Assembly: GCF_030718935.1 (NCBI RefSeq)
Contig: NZ_CP132194.1
Coordinates: 2,852,001 to 2,916,000, forward strand
Reading direction: 5' to 3'
Origin: Psychrobacter sp. M13
Lineage (GTDB): Bacteria; Pseudomonadota; Gammaproteobacteria; Pseudomonadales; Moraxellaceae
Length of the DNA: 64,000 bases
Shown one piece after another: positions 1 through 12,425 of this stretch. The first letter of the stretch is position 1; each line of letters begins with the position of its first letter. The position numbers were made by a program, and so were the translations under genes. The notes under the pieces were generated by a model. The model searched no databases, was not told where the DNA came from, and worked only from the letters and a program-made list of their open reading frames with translations.

Positions 1-179
1 ATCATAATGACATGATATTTACTGATTTTACCATCAGTAATACCAACTTTTTGCTCTTTAACCCAAGCCCCTTGGACATTTTTAACCGTCTTAGCGATAC
101 GCGCGACGCCTTTTTGAATAGCATCTTCAAAGCTGGTCTCAGAAGTACTACTCACTTCAATATTCTTTGCAATAGTCAT
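1..179 (-). CDS. Dodecin family flavin-binding protein (3' part cut by window edge)
   Basis: The minus strand starts with ATG at 179 and stays open to the window edge, giving 59 residues beginning MTIAKNIEVSSTSETSFEDA. The S-x-T-S-x-x-S-F-E-D-A-I-x-x-G-V-A-R-I-A-K-T-V-K-N pattern, followed by W-V-K-E-Q-K-V, is typical of dodecin, a small protein of about 70 residues that forms a dodecamer storing flavins in the cytoplasm. The Trp after the helix fits the residue that stacks on the isoalloxazine ring in the family. Only the last ten or so residues should be missing. No operon partner is visible because the window ends. Confidence 0.85.
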   Translation of the reverse strand, partial: MTIAKNIEVSSTSETSFEDAIQKGVARIAKTVKNVQGAWVKEQKVGITDGKISKYHVIM

Positions 180-392
180 AATTTACGCTTCCTTGTGTTA
201 TGAAATTTGAATGCTGAGCCACCTATCGTTGCAATCCTGCACAAATTAAATAGCTCAATATTATCATAACGATATTTAGCTATATAAATAAGGCTTAACT
301 GTTATTTTTATGTAGGATATATCATTCGTATAATCGTAAATAATGTAAAGCAATAGTATTAATAATTAGACATTCACAATCTCTGCGTTAGT

Positions 393-605
393 GTGTGCGA
401 GGTCAATAAAAAAGGCTATTGCTTTGGCTGCTTGCGCAGTCGTACCGAACGTCAGCTATGGCTCAGCATGACTAATGAGCAGCGTCGTGAAGTACTGAGA
501 TTAATTGCAGGACGCAAACAGCGCATAGAGCAAATGCAAATGCTTAAAGGGCAGCAATTGGGATTTGATTTTGAGCAAGTAGTTGAGGTTGGGGAGTTGT
601 TTTAA
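393..605 (+). CDS. DUF1289 family protein, start uncertain
   Basis: The product contains GYCFGCLRSRTERQLW followed by W-x-x-M and a basic helix, which matches DUF1289, a family of small proteins with four conserved cysteines that probably bind a metal; the role is unknown. With the GTG at 393 the protein has 70 residues and loses the first cysteine of the family pattern. Reading the same frame upstream to the stop codon at 363-365 gives N-L-C-V-S-V directly before C-E-V, restoring the C-x-x-x-C spacing. No ATG, GTG or TTG lies in that upstream stretch; only ATT codons such as 372-374 could serve. Either a rare start codon is used or the 5' end has decayed. Confidence 0.6.
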   Translation: MCEVNKKGYCFGCLRSRTERQLWLSMTNEQRREVLRLIAGRKQRIEQMQMLKGQQLGFDFEQVVEVGELF

Positions 606-616
606 ATATATAAAAT

Positions 617-1153
617 TTATATCTTATTCGCACCTTTCAACGCCCAAATCATTACGCCCTCTCTTTCTAATTTAGGCTGACGTCCCAACTCAAAATTGGG
701 ACACATGAAAAACACGAATTTTAAATTGGCGTTAGTCTCTAGCACCTTAATTATATCCTTCTTAAGCTTTTGATTGCTTGTGGGAGCCACTGCAGCAAAC
801 ACTTCAGCAGCTAAGCCACCACACTCCGACTCAATATCAGAACCTGGTGCAGTTCCAAGATTAAGACGAAAAGGGGCTAGCTCTGTATATTCAGTAAAAA
901 GAACTTCTAACGCATAGAACGATGCTAAATAAGTGAAAGACTGGTTAATTTGCTCAATTATATTGAGTTCACGCTTAGAATTTAACGGATCGTAACCTAT
1001 ACCACCAAACTTCATCTTTGAAAAGAGCGCTTGTGAAGAGTTTGAGGTAATCTCAGAGCTAATCTGAGATAAAGTCTTACCCATTGATTCATACAGTTTT
1101 TGCTCAAGTTGCTTAAGTTCTCCGATATCATTTACTGTGAAAGATTTGAGCAT
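617..1153 (-). CDS. Unknown protein, 178 residues
   Basis: I do not recognise a named family. An AAGGAA ribosome binding site lies just before the ATG at 1153, supporting the start. The N-terminal half looks helical. Residues 103-120 read P-G-S-D-I-E-S-E-C-G-G-L-A-A-E-V-F-A, followed by P-T-S-N-x-K-L; an acidic D-I-E and a following E-V on a predicted strand recall the core of PD-(D/E)xK nuclease-like folds, although the usual lysine is missing. The gene follows the exonuclease-BRCT gene on the same strand with a gap of about 60 bases and could be its cotranscribed partner. A role in nucleic-acid metabolism is only a guess. Confidence 0.55.
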   Translation of the reverse strand: MLKSFTVNDIGELKQLEQKLYESMGKTLSQISSEITSNSSQALFSKMKFGGIGYDPLNSKRELNIIEQINQSFTYLASFYALEVLFTEYTELAPFRLNLGTAPGSDIESECGGLAAEVFAAVAPTSNQKLKKDIIKVLETNANLKFVFFMCPNFELGRQPKLEREGVMIWALKGANKI

Positions 1154-1214
1154 ATAGTTCCTTATGCATTTCTACATAGATTAAAAACAAATATTTTTTG
1201 TTTTAGGAAATTCA

Positions 1215-2081
1215 TTATACAACTTCATGCGATTGAGCTACTAACTCTTTAAAATCACTCTCTTGCAGAATACGTATATTTTGTCCTTTTGAGATCAAAT
1301 CCTCTGCCTTAATATGCTTTGAACTTTTTTTCTTTCCTGCAAGTTTAGTTATGTCTTGATCACCCACAACAATTAATGTTGTTTTCTTCGTAACTCCTGC
1401 ACCGATTGTAAAACCAACGCTTGCTGCTAACTTTGCTGCTTCAGCTCTGGGGATCAAAAGAGATCCTGTAAATACTAATGTTTCACCGTAGAACTCTCCC
1501 TCAGAATTTCCTTCTCTCCGGATTGAACCATTGCTGTCATTACTTATAGGTTTACTAATACGATAAAGCCACTCATTTATATCAAGTCCAGATTTATCCA
1601 TCGCTGACAATATAACTTGACCTGCAGCCTTGGCGTCCTCTAATGCATCATGGTGCTTGAATTTATAGTTTATAATTTTACAAACGTTAGCCAAACCATA
1701 ACCACTCCAAGCACATTCTTCCCAAGTCCGACGTGCTACACGCGCAGAATCAAGCCAGGTAATATTAAGTTGAGCCAGTGAATATTTTTCAAAAGCTTTA
1801 CGAACTGATACGCGATCAAAGTGTGTATGACTAACGCATACTGAATCAGACATAAACTCAGAAAGTTTTGACACAATCTCATCAAAAGTTGGTGCGTCTT
1901 TGACGTCTTTTTCAGCTATCCCATGAATACTAATATTAATACCATCAAAATAATCCTCAGGATTTATTAGACTTGACCACTCTTCTTCTAGAATTCCATC
2001 CTTATATTTAGCCAATCCAATTTGACATATTGAAGCCATGTCAGCGTTAGCTGTTTCCACATCTATTGCAATAAATTCCAT
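1215..2081 (-). CDS. DEDDh 3'-5' exonuclease fused to a BRCT domain
   Basis: The N-terminal 170 residues form a DnaQ-type exonuclease: D7 and E9 in AIDVET, D89 in HTHFDRVSV, and the H144-x4-D149 pair in KHHDALEDA are the expected metal and catalytic residues of the DEDDh class. After a serine-rich linker (about 170-195) residues 197-288 contain a BRCT domain with GETLVFTGSL and TTLIVVGD, like the BRCT of NAD-dependent DNA ligase. Proteins with this architecture are thought to trim DNA ends or damaged DNA in the cytoplasm, with BRCT giving DNA or protein contacts. It is monocistronic or heads a two-gene unit with the unknown gene downstream. This part of the window looks more AT-rich than the core genes. 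Confidence 0.85.
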   Translation of the reverse strand: MEFIAIDVETANADMASICQIGLAKYKDGILEEEWSSLINPEDYFDGINISIHGIAEKDVKDAPTFDEIVSKLSEFMSDSVCVSHTHFDRVSVRKAFEKYSLAQLNITWLDSARVARRTWEECAWSGYGLANVCKIINYKFKHHDALEDAKAAGQVILSAMDKSGLDINEWLYRISKPISNDSNGSIRREGNSEGEFYGETLVFTGSLLIPRAEAAKLAASVGFTIGAGVTKKTTLIVVGDQDITKLAGKKKSSKHIKAEDLISKGQNIRILQESDFKELVAQSHEVV

Positions 2082-2222
2082 TTACTATAGCCTTTTATTT
2101 AATTCTTGAATTAGTAGACTCTGTATGAGTAGATCACAGAAGCAAAGTTTAATTCAAATAATATCCTACATATGTTGATATCGCAATAGATAGTAAATAT
2201 GTGCAGTAATTATTTTAAGATA

Positions 2223-2260
2223 CAAAGAAAAGCCCCCTCCGACGTTAGTCGGAGGGGGCA
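2223..2260 (-). terminator. rRNA operon terminator
   Basis: A perfect GC-rich hairpin (GCCCCCTCCGAC, loop of four, GTCGGAGGGGGC) lies 17 bases beyond the 5S gene. Read on the minus strand it is followed by a run TTTTCTTT, so it is a strong intrinsic terminator for the rRNA operon. Confidence 0.93.
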
Positions 2261-2276
2261 AGTCTAAGAATAGAGA

Positions 2277-2390
2277 GCTGACGATGACCTACTCTCACAT
2301 GGCCGGAGCCACACTACCATTGGCGCTAAGACGTTTCACTTCTGAGTTCGAGAAGGGATCAGGTGGTTCCGTCTTGCTATTGTCGTCAGC
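2277..2390 (-). rRNA. rrf: 5S ribosomal RNA
   Basis: The minus strand reads through conserved 5S segments such as GAACTCAGAAGTGAAACG and AATGGTAGTGTGG, with complementary ends GCTGACGA and TCGTCAGC closing helix I. The length of about 114 bases fits. It is the last gene of the operon, between 23S and the terminator. Confidence 0.95.
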
Positions 2391-2515
2391 AAAGGGGGTT
2401 AGATATGAGTCTGTTTGTTTTACTTATTTGACTAAGTATCACTATCCTAACTGAATCAAGGATAAGGTGATATCGATATAATGCTTTATATACAAAACCA
2501 CTTGGGTGTTGTATG

Positions 2516-5375
<2,860 letters not shown>

Positions 5376-5700
5376 ATACAACCCCAAAGGGTCTTTGTCA
5401 GCAATTATAACGATATCACCTAATTTATACGCTTGATTCAGTTCTCTTTACTTTTTTAATAACCCACCCCTGGGATAACAACTGATGTCGTTAAGAGGTG
5501 AGTTATTAAGGTTAGAAAGAAACGCGTGAACACGCTCTTTCTAACCCAGACTCATATCTATGTTTTTAAATAGTTCCTACGCTCTCGTCGAGTCGTAAGC
5601 TCTGTATAAAACAGAAAGAAATAATCAATCTTACCCTCAGGTAAGGTGAATCATTTGTTTCTATTTATACTCATTGTCTATATTAGCATTTATTAATGTA
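5376..5700 (-). other. Spacer between tRNA-Ala and 23S with the precursor 23S processing stem
   Basis: This transcribed spacer has no gene. Blocks in it are complementary to blocks beyond the 23S 3' end: 5370-5382 pairs with 2508-2520, 5411-5421 with 2465-2475, 5432-5443 with 2449-2460, and 5547-5559 with 2401-2413. Together they form a long interrupted double strand of the kind cut by RNase III to release pre-23S rRNA. Confidence 0.8.
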
Positions 5701-5776
5701 TGGTGGAGCCAAACGGAGTCGAACCGTTGACCTCCTGCGTGCAAGGCAGGCGCTCTACCAACTGAGCTATGGCCCC
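5701..5776 (-). tRNA. tRNA-Ala (anticodon TGC)
   Basis: The 76-base minus-strand sequence begins GGGGCCATAGCTCAG, has the anticodon loop CTTGCACG with TGC, a T arm GGTTCGACTCC, and an encoded 3' CCA. It sits in the usual 16S-23S spacer position after tRNA-Ile. Confidence 0.97.
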
Positions 5777-5785
5777 GTAATAAAA

Positions 5786-5862
5786 TGGTAGGCCTGGGCA
5801 GACTTGAACTGCCGACCCCCGCGTTATCAACACGGTGCTCTAACCAGCTGAGCTACAGGCCT
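5786..5862 (-). tRNA. tRNA-Ile (anticodon GAT)
   Basis: The 77-base minus-strand sequence begins AGGCCTGTAGCTCAG, has the anticodon loop TTGATAAC with GAT, a T arm AGTTCAAGTCTG, and an encoded 3' CCA. Only nine bases separate it from tRNA-Ala. Confidence 0.97.
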
Positions 5863-5944
5863 GTAAGAGGCATATACCTCATGCTAATATTTAAGCTAAC
5901 TAAAGAACAACTTGTTGTGAATTCTTGCCAAGTGGATGCGTCTA

Positions 5945-7484
<1,540 letters not shown>

Positions 7485-7811
7485 ATCTTGCTATGTAACC
7501 CTTTAAAGAGGTCACTAAACTTGGCTCATCTATTCTGGCAAAATCGCTAAAAATTATGTTCGTAATGAATTAACTTTGAGTTTTTCTGCTGTCTTAGATG
7601 ATAAATTTTTATAGTTAGAATCAACTCCGAAAAGAAGTCTCAACCAACTTTATTTATGCATCCTGACTCAGCAAAAATCCACACAAGTTGTTCTTTAGTT
7701 AAGCTTTTAAATAGTAACCACTTCTGTCGTCCAGTAAGTAGTTTGTATCAGTATTCTTGTCTGGCTATTCGGCTCTAAACCATGTGGCTTATGCTGTTTA
7801 GCGAGCTGACT
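7485..7811 (-). other. 16S leader with precursor 16S processing stem
   Basis: This is the transcribed leader between the last promoter and 16S. The 19-base block 7683-7701 (ACAAGTTGTTCTTTAGTTA on the plus strand) is perfectly complementary to 5897-5915 on the other side of 16S, so the precursor can form the RNase III stem around 16S. I could not identify a convincing boxA. Confidence 0.75.
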
Positions 7812-7839
7812 ATCATAACACAATCGATAAGTCTGTCAA
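7812..7839 (-). promoter_or_regulatory. rRNA operon promoter, proximal
   Basis: On the minus strand TTGACA (7839-7834) and TATGAT (7817-7812) are separated by 16 bases. The sequence upstream is a run of A and T (AAATAAAATAAAAG), like an UP element that binds the RNA polymerase alpha subunit. Confidence 0.85.
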
Positions 7840-7940
7840 GCTTTTATTTTATTTCTTTATAATTTGTTTCATCCGATTTGCTGTCATTATCACTAATATC
7901 TCTTAGTGTTTAACTTCTAGCTCGTCTTGATGAGGTGCGT

Positions 7941-7968
7941 ATTATAGACGCTTTAATTATGTTGTCAA
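7941..7968 (-). promoter_or_regulatory. rRNA operon promoter, middle
   Basis: Both hexamers are perfect sigma70 consensus on the minus strand: TTGACA (7968-7963), a 16-base spacer, TATAAT (7946-7941). AT-rich sequence lies upstream, and CGCACC follows the -10, a GC-rich discriminator as expected for stringent control. Confidence 0.9.
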
Positions 7969-8120
7969 GAGTTTATTTTATTTAGTTTGAATGTTTTTAT
8001 CATGCTACCTAGATAGTTGGTTTTAACATTCAATCTATCGGCTGATTGGTTAATAGCTTCGCTATTAATAGTAAGTGGTAAACCACTTTCCCAATCCGCC
8101 TTCCCTCTCGACTGGGTGGC

Positions 8121-8148
8121 ATTATACGCAGTTCTGAATGAGGGTCAA
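8121..8148 (-). promoter_or_regulatory. rRNA operon promoter, distal
   Basis: TTGACC (8148-8143), 16 bases, TATAAT (8126-8121) on the minus strand, preceded by an AT-rich tract and followed by GCCACCCAG, another GC-rich discriminator. Together with the two other promoters this gives three tandem start points with identical spacer lengths. Confidence 0.85.
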
Positions 8149-8332
8149 GCTTAGTTTAAGGTTTATTTTTATTTAATTTAAATGCGCTTTATTAGTGTCT
8201 ATTTATCAATGGGTTAGAATCAATATTAATTATAAAGTATTAAAGAAAATACAGTCTGTGGATTACCACTTACGCTACTCGTGCTCAAATATATAGCTAA
8301 AGATAGGTTCTATATAGATAGGTTATTAAATT

Positions 8333-8354
8333 GGTGCGCGGGGCGCACCCTGTG
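8333..8354. repeat. REP-like palindrome, single copy
   Basis: GGTGCGCGGGGCGCACCCTG is half of the paired GTAGGGTGCG-type repeat found repeatedly in this window (see the entries near 13.4, 22.3, 29.6 and 35-36.5 kb). It lies just past the end of the glycosylase-like gene. Confidence 0.7.
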
Positions 8355-8374
8355 AAGCTCAGCATTTAGCCATG

Positions 8375-9109
8375 CTACAACTTTCCCATCTTCTCAAAGA
8401 ATACTTTATAAGCCGCTGCCTTTTTCTCTAGTGCCAATGGATAGGCACGTGAGGTAGAAGGCAGTCTATATAGAGTGAGCCCATTCACCTTATTATCCTC
8501 TAGCTTCTGTTCATCATGCCACTGATTCTGTTCATCATGCCACTGATAAGGGTAATCGATACTTTGATTGGTCTTTGGATGTTTTGACTTGATCGGTGGA
8601 GTCTGTAATAGATCAAGTAATACCTCCGTAGCTTTACCACCTGTAGTAAATAGCGCGGCGACTTTTGGCACCTGTGGCAGAATCAGATCCAAATTGACAG
8701 GGGTGACTACGGTTAGATTCTTATCAGAAGCGTTGCCTGTTTCGCGAATCGCTTGCTTAACGGTAGGGCAAGAAGCAATACCACGCTCAAACATAAAAGC
8801 GCGAATACGCTCAGGGTCAAAACGCTTCTCGTCCCCTACTCTAAAGTAGTCGACATCATCAAAGAACACTTTGCCATAAATACGCCACATATCATTATAG
8901 AAGTTGGGATAATGAAAACGCATCGCCCATTTATCGCTAGTCGGTGGGAATGTTCCCATCATCATCACTGTAGCATCAGATGGTAGAACAGGCTCGAAAG
9001 GATGATCTTCGATTTCTTGTCCTATATTGTACGAGTTATCTGTAGCTTGCTCAGATTGATCATTATTAGTTTTGATAACAGATGTTTTATTTGTCATAAC
9101 ATTCTTCAT
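8375..9109 (-). CDS. Uracil-DNA glycosylase superfamily protein
   Basis: The core resembles the UDG superfamily that includes mismatch and hypoxanthine-DNA glycosylases: GTFPPTSDKW (52-61) is the G-x-x-P motif loop near the base pocket, FHYPNFYNDMW follows it, and LPSTSRAY (217-224) is the C-terminal DNA-intercalating motif. Such enzymes cut the N-glycosidic bond of deaminated bases in DNA. The first 35 or so residues are polar and poorly conserved in character, so the real start could be either of the two nearby ATG codons at 9109 or 9097. A perfect 21-base tandem duplication repeats QWHDEQN at about 189-202, apparently in a surface loop. It is divergent from upp. Confidence 0.75.
   Translation of the reverse strand: MKNVMTNKTSVIKTNNDQSEQATDNSYNIGQEIEDHPFEPVLPSDATVMMMGTFPPTSDKWAMRFHYPNFYNDMWRIYGKVFFDDVDYFRVGDEKRFDPERIRAFMFERGIASCPTVKQAIRETGNASDKNLTVVTPVNLDLILPQVPKVAALFTTGGKATEVLLDLLQTPPIKSKHPKTNQSIDYPYQWHDEQNQWHDEQKLEDNKVNGLTLYRLPSTSRAYPLALEKKAAAYKVFFEKMGKL
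8505..8546. repeat. Perfect 21-bp tandem duplication inside the glycosylase-like gene
   Basis: TTCTGTTCATCATGCCACTGA occurs twice without a gap (8505-8525 and 8526-8546). Being a multiple of three, it keeps the frame and duplicates seven residues. Confidence 0.97.
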
Positions 9110-9201
9110 TAGAAAAGCGATTTTTTGTTATCATAGCATACGATTAAAATTCAAAATTAAACTAAGGCTAAACGCCAAAACTAAAAGACAAGAGAGACCT
9201 T

Positions 9202-9870
9202 ATGAGCGACCAAAACCGCAACCCAGATGACAAATTAGATATTACTGTCATTGATCATCCATTAGTACGTCATAAACTCAGTCTAATGCGCGAAAAGGAT
9301 TGTAGTACTTATAAATTTCGTACGCTCACCAAAGAGCTAGCGCGTTTGATGGCTTATGAAGCGAGTCGCGATTTTGAGATTGAAAAATTTCCAATGCAAG
9401 GCTGGTGCGGGGAGATTGAAGGTGAGCAAATCGTCGGTAAAACCGCAACGATTGTGCCTATCTTGCGCGCTGGTATCGGCATGTTAGACGGGGTGCTCGA
9501 TTTGATTCCTACTGCCAAAATATCTGTGGTTGGTCTACAGCGCGACGAGGAAACCTTACAACCTGTGCCGTTCTTTGAGAAGTTCGTCAGTCATATGGAT
9601 AAACGCCCTGCGCTTATTATTGATCCGATGCTTGCTACTGGTGGTTCAATGGTCGCCACTATCGATATGCTCAAACGTCATGGCTGCAAAAACATCAAGG
9701 CTTTGGTATTAGTAGCCGCGCCTGAAGGCGTACGCTTAGTCAACGAGGCGCATCCTGACGTGACTATTTATACCGCAGCGCTCGATAGTCATTTGGATGA
9801 GCACGGCTACATTATTCCAGGTCTGGGTGATGCTGGTGATAAGATATTTGGTAAGCAGTTGGGTCAATAA
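9202..9870 (+). CDS. upp: Uracil phosphoribosyltransferase
   Basis: The enzyme joins uracil with PRPP to make UMP in pyrimidine salvage in the cytoplasm. The 222-residue product carries PILRAGIGM and the PRPP-binding loop [10 protein letters not shown] at 141-150, plus the C-terminal PGLGDAGDK uracil-binding segment, all standard for Upp. It is some 14 residues longer than the E. coli protein, the extra part being a polar N-terminus. AAGAGAGACC upstream of the ATG provides a ribosome binding site. No uraA permease gene is adjacent; the next gene, a YdfG-like reductase, lies 41 bases downstream on the same strand. Confidence 0.97.
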   Translation: MSDQNRNPDDKLDITVIDHPLVRHKLSLMREKDCSTYKFRTLTKELARLMAYEASRDFEIEKFPMQGWCGEIEGEQIVGKTATIVPILRAGIGMLDGVLDLIPTAKISVVGLQRDEETLQPVPFFEKFVSHMDKRPALIIDPMLATGGSMVATIDMLKRHGCKNIKALVLVAAPEGVRLVNEAHPDVTIYTAALDSHLDEHGYIIPGLGDAGDKIFGKQLGQ

Positions 9871-9911
9871 TTAATCACTATAAAGTTTTGTGAAAATAGG
9901 GAGTACATATA

Positions 9912-10658
9912 ATGAATGTATTAATCACAGGGGCGAGCGCTGGATTTGGTGAAGCGTTAGCTAGGCGTCTAGTAGCGAAAGGTCATAAAGTAATCGGCGC
10001 TGCTCGCCGCCTTGAGAAACTTGAGACTATAGCTAATGAGCTTGGCGAATTGTTTTTACCCGTTAAAATGGATGTTAGTGATACGGCATCTCTGCCGCAA
10101 ATTATCGCTGACTTGCCTACTGAGTTCAGTCAAATAGATGTGTTAGTAAATAATGCAGGACTCGCACTGGGTACTGAACCTGCCTATAAAGCTGATCTCA
10201 ATGATTGGATGCAGATGGCCGATACCAATATCAAAGGGCTAATAGCACTCACTCATGCTGTCCTGCCTGCGATGGTTGAGCGTAATAGCGGTTATATTAT
10301 CAATGTGGGCTCTATTGCTGGCAGTTGGCCGTATTATGGTGGCAATGTCTATGGTGCAACCAAAGCCTTCGTCAAGCAATTTAGCTTAAACTTACGTGCC
10401 GATCTATTAGGTACACAAGTGCGCGTGACCAACCTTGAACCAGGTGCCGTGGCAGGTACTGAATTCTCAAACGTGCGCTATCATGGTGATGATAGTAAGG
10501 CAGATAAGGTATACGAAGGCTTTAAAAACATGACGGGTGATGATGTTGGCGATATCTTGTTATGGCTTATCGAGACTCCTGCACACATCAATGTCAATCG
10601 CTTAGAGGTCATGCCAGTAGCACAAACTTACAATGGCCTGACGATTGCTAAAGACTAA
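9912..10658 (+). CDS. ydfG: YdfG-like short-chain dehydrogenase/reductase
   Basis: A classical SDR of 248 residues. GASAGFGE (7-14) binds NADP, NNAG (80-83) is the structural motif, and S134, Y147 and K151 form the catalytic set in VGSIAGSWPYYGGNVYGATK. The sequence is very close in pattern throughout to E. coli YdfG, including the W-P-Y-x-G-G-N-V-Y-G-A-T-K-A-F stretch and the end M-P-V-x-Q-x-Y. YdfG reduces malonic semialdehyde and oxidises serine and related 3-hydroxy acids with NADP, and helps detoxify products of uracil breakdown. It may be cotranscribed with upp, since 41 bases separate them and the ribosome binding site AGGGAG lies in the gap. Confidence 0.92.
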   Translation: MNVLITGASAGFGEALARRLVAKGHKVIGAARRLEKLETIANELGELFLPVKMDVSDTASLPQIIADLPTEFSQIDVLVNNAGLALGTEPAYKADLNDWMQMADTNIKGLIALTHAVLPAMVERNSGYIINVGSIAGSWPYYGGNVYGATKAFVKQFSLNLRADLLGTQVRVTNLEPGAVAGTEFSNVRYHGDDSKADKVYEGFKNMTGDDVGDILLWLIETPAHINVNRLEVMPVAQTYNGLTIAKD

Positions 10659-10702
10659 CTGTTTTTAAAAGGTTTAGGCAGTCCCTAAACAACACATCAA
10701 AC

Positions 10703-11359
10703 TTAACGCAATTCATAGCTACGTAGCAGTATAGGGCGATCCGTACTGCTACTTTCACTGCTTTTTTCAAAGCATTTATCAATACTCTGCTCATCGACTA
10801 AACGCAAATCATCGAACCCCAACAGTAATACTTCATTGCGGGTACGCTCGCTGGTGCGCTTATTATGACGTATCGGAAATCCTAATACTTGCTTACTGGT
10901 CACTCGTATTTGATTGACTACTGTCTGTGCAGACATTAGTTTTTTTGCGCCAACTATTACCGTCGCGGGATTGAGCGTCGTAGTAAGTAACTTTTCTTGT
11001 CGAGCCTTTTTTGGCATATCACCTGCTACAAACAGTACTTGGCTGGGCGGTAAATACTGCGCATGGCGCATCAGCTCACGACGAAACAGTACGGGTATAT
11101 CCAGATTAAAGCTGTCTTCACTTTGATGATAAATCGCGGCAAAACTGCGCTGAATATAGCGGCCAAACACTGAGGTATTGATCCATTCTTGATAAGCCTC
11201 ATTATTTTGCAACTGCTTAGTAAAGGCTAGCGGCTCTATAGTTGTGCGCTGAGTCAATAACGCCATCAGTAACGCTTGCGGACTCTCGAAACTCTGCTGT
11301 TCCCAAACTTGCGGATAAAGGCTGTTATCAAGATCAGGTAGCGTCTTTATACTCATCAA
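10703..11359 (-). CDS. Unknown protein with ADP-ribosyltransferase-like motif order
   Basis: I do not recognise a named family. The 218-residue soluble protein has, in order, LFRRELMR (91-98), then LTTTLNPATVIVG (125-137), then TRNEVLLLGFDDLRLVDE (173-190). This order of an Arg on a strand, an S/T-T-S/T motif and a final Glu followed by V-L-L is what mono-ADP-ribosyltransferases of the R-S-E type show. The usual first acid of the E-x-E pair is Arg here, so activity is doubtful. No signal peptide and no immunity-like neighbour is present. It is divergent from the THI5-like gene. The start could be either of two adjacent Met codons. Confidence 0.6.
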   Translation of the reverse strand: MMSIKTLPDLDNSLYPQVWEQQSFESPQALLMALLTQRTTIEPLAFTKQLQNNEAYQEWINTSVFGRYIQRSFAAIYHQSEDSFNLDIPVLFRRELMRHAQYLPPSQVLFVAGDMPKKARQEKLLTTTLNPATVIVGAKKLMSAQTVVNQIRVTSKQVLGFPIRHNKRTSERTRNEVLLLGFDDLRLVDEQSIDKCFEKSSESSSTDRPILLRSYELR

Positions 11360-11497
11360 GCAATATCCTTTTATCAGATGATAACGAACAAAGCATTTTA
11401 CGATTCTATTTTATGCTAAGGTCATTTACTATTTCTATGGTTATGACATCAACACTTTTACTATAACAAGCTCTTGATAATAAGATAAGGATATTTT

Positions 11498-12409
11498 ATG
11501 ACGAATAATACACCTGTTTTAACGCCGCTAACTTTAACATTGGAATGGTTTTTGAATCCTGATCACCTGCCTTTTATCGCAGGCATTCATACGGGCGCTT
11601 ATAAAAAGTCAGGTTTGGATATTGAGATGATAGAGCCGACGGAACATTACGATGGCTTTAGCGAGTTGCAGGCAGGTCATATTGATTTGCATGTTAACGA
11701 GCCTATTCATCTGTTTGAGCATCATTTTGATGATCTAAAAGCGCTAGGCTGTTTTTTCGTGACCGATGGCGGCGTGATGATGAAGCAAAGCAGTATGGAG
11801 AAACTGCATGCTAATCAGCCTATTCGTATTACTACGCCAGCGGCTAATTCGGTCACTAATAAAATTGGCTTTGAGATATTGCATCGTTATGCCGAGCAAA
11901 ATGGTTTTGAATTAGATCGTGATAATGTCGAGTTTGTAGAAACTGACTTTCAGCATTTAGAAAATTTGCAAAAAGGTGATGCGCATGGCGGCTTTGATGG
12001 CGCGTGGTTATGCTTTTATAACTTTGAGGGTATAGAAGCCAATCATATCGGGCTTGATTACACCTTTATCGATCAAAACTTGTCGCCTTATCCTAATTTT
12101 TCGGCATTGGAGCTAATGACAACACATAAGACTTTCAATGACAAGCAGGCAGCTATAGAGCAGTTTGTGCAAGTCAGCACTGAGATGGGTCAATTATGTA
12201 TTAATAATCCAGAGCAGGCGCGCGAGATTTATTATGGCTACACTGGTGAGGAACCGTCTGCTTTGATGGATGACATTATCAATGACACATTGAAGCGTTT
12301 GATTACTCCTATTAAACCAGATAACGCGCGTTGGTTAGCACTGCGTGATATGCTAACGAAGCTAGATATCGCTGCCGTTAGTGACGCGCAATATGCCAAA
12401 CTATGGTAA
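11498..12409 (+). CDS. THI5/NMT1-like substrate-binding fold protein, cytoplasmic
   Basis: The protein has the type-2 periplasmic binding protein fold of the NMT1/THI5 family: LTLEWFLNPDHLPFIAGIHTGAYKK at the N-terminus, then D-I-E-M-I-E-P-T and Q-A-G-H-I-D-L. The domain starts right at the N-terminus with no signal peptide, so the protein should be cytoplasmic, unlike ThiY-type transporter receptors. In yeast Thi5, which converts its own PLP and His to the thiamine pyrimidine, a Lys and a nearby His are needed together with a CCCFC motif. Here the His in NEPIH is in place, but the Lys position is Asn and there is no CCCFC motif. The stop codon is 16 bases before the start of the hydrolase gene, which suggests one transcript. 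The ligand is unknown. Confidence 0.75.
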   Translation: MTNNTPVLTPLTLTLEWFLNPDHLPFIAGIHTGAYKKSGLDIEMIEPTEHYDGFSELQAGHIDLHVNEPIHLFEHHFDDLKALGCFFVTDGGVMMKQSSMEKLHANQPIRITTPAANSVTNKIGFEILHRYAEQNGFELDRDNVEFVETDFQHLENLQKGDAHGGFDGAWLCFYNFEGIEANHIGLDYTFIDQNLSPYPNFSALELMTTHKTFNDKQAAIEQFVQVSTEMGQLCINNPEQAREIYYGYTGEEPSALMDDIINDTLKRLITPIKPDNARWLALRDMLTKLDIAAVSDAQYAKLW

Positions 12410-12425
12410 TAGCGGAAGAATCGTT

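Noticed and set aside
10672..10690. Hairpin GTTTAGG/CCTAAAC between ydfG and the convergent gene
   Set aside because: Short stem and no T run; too weak to call a terminator.
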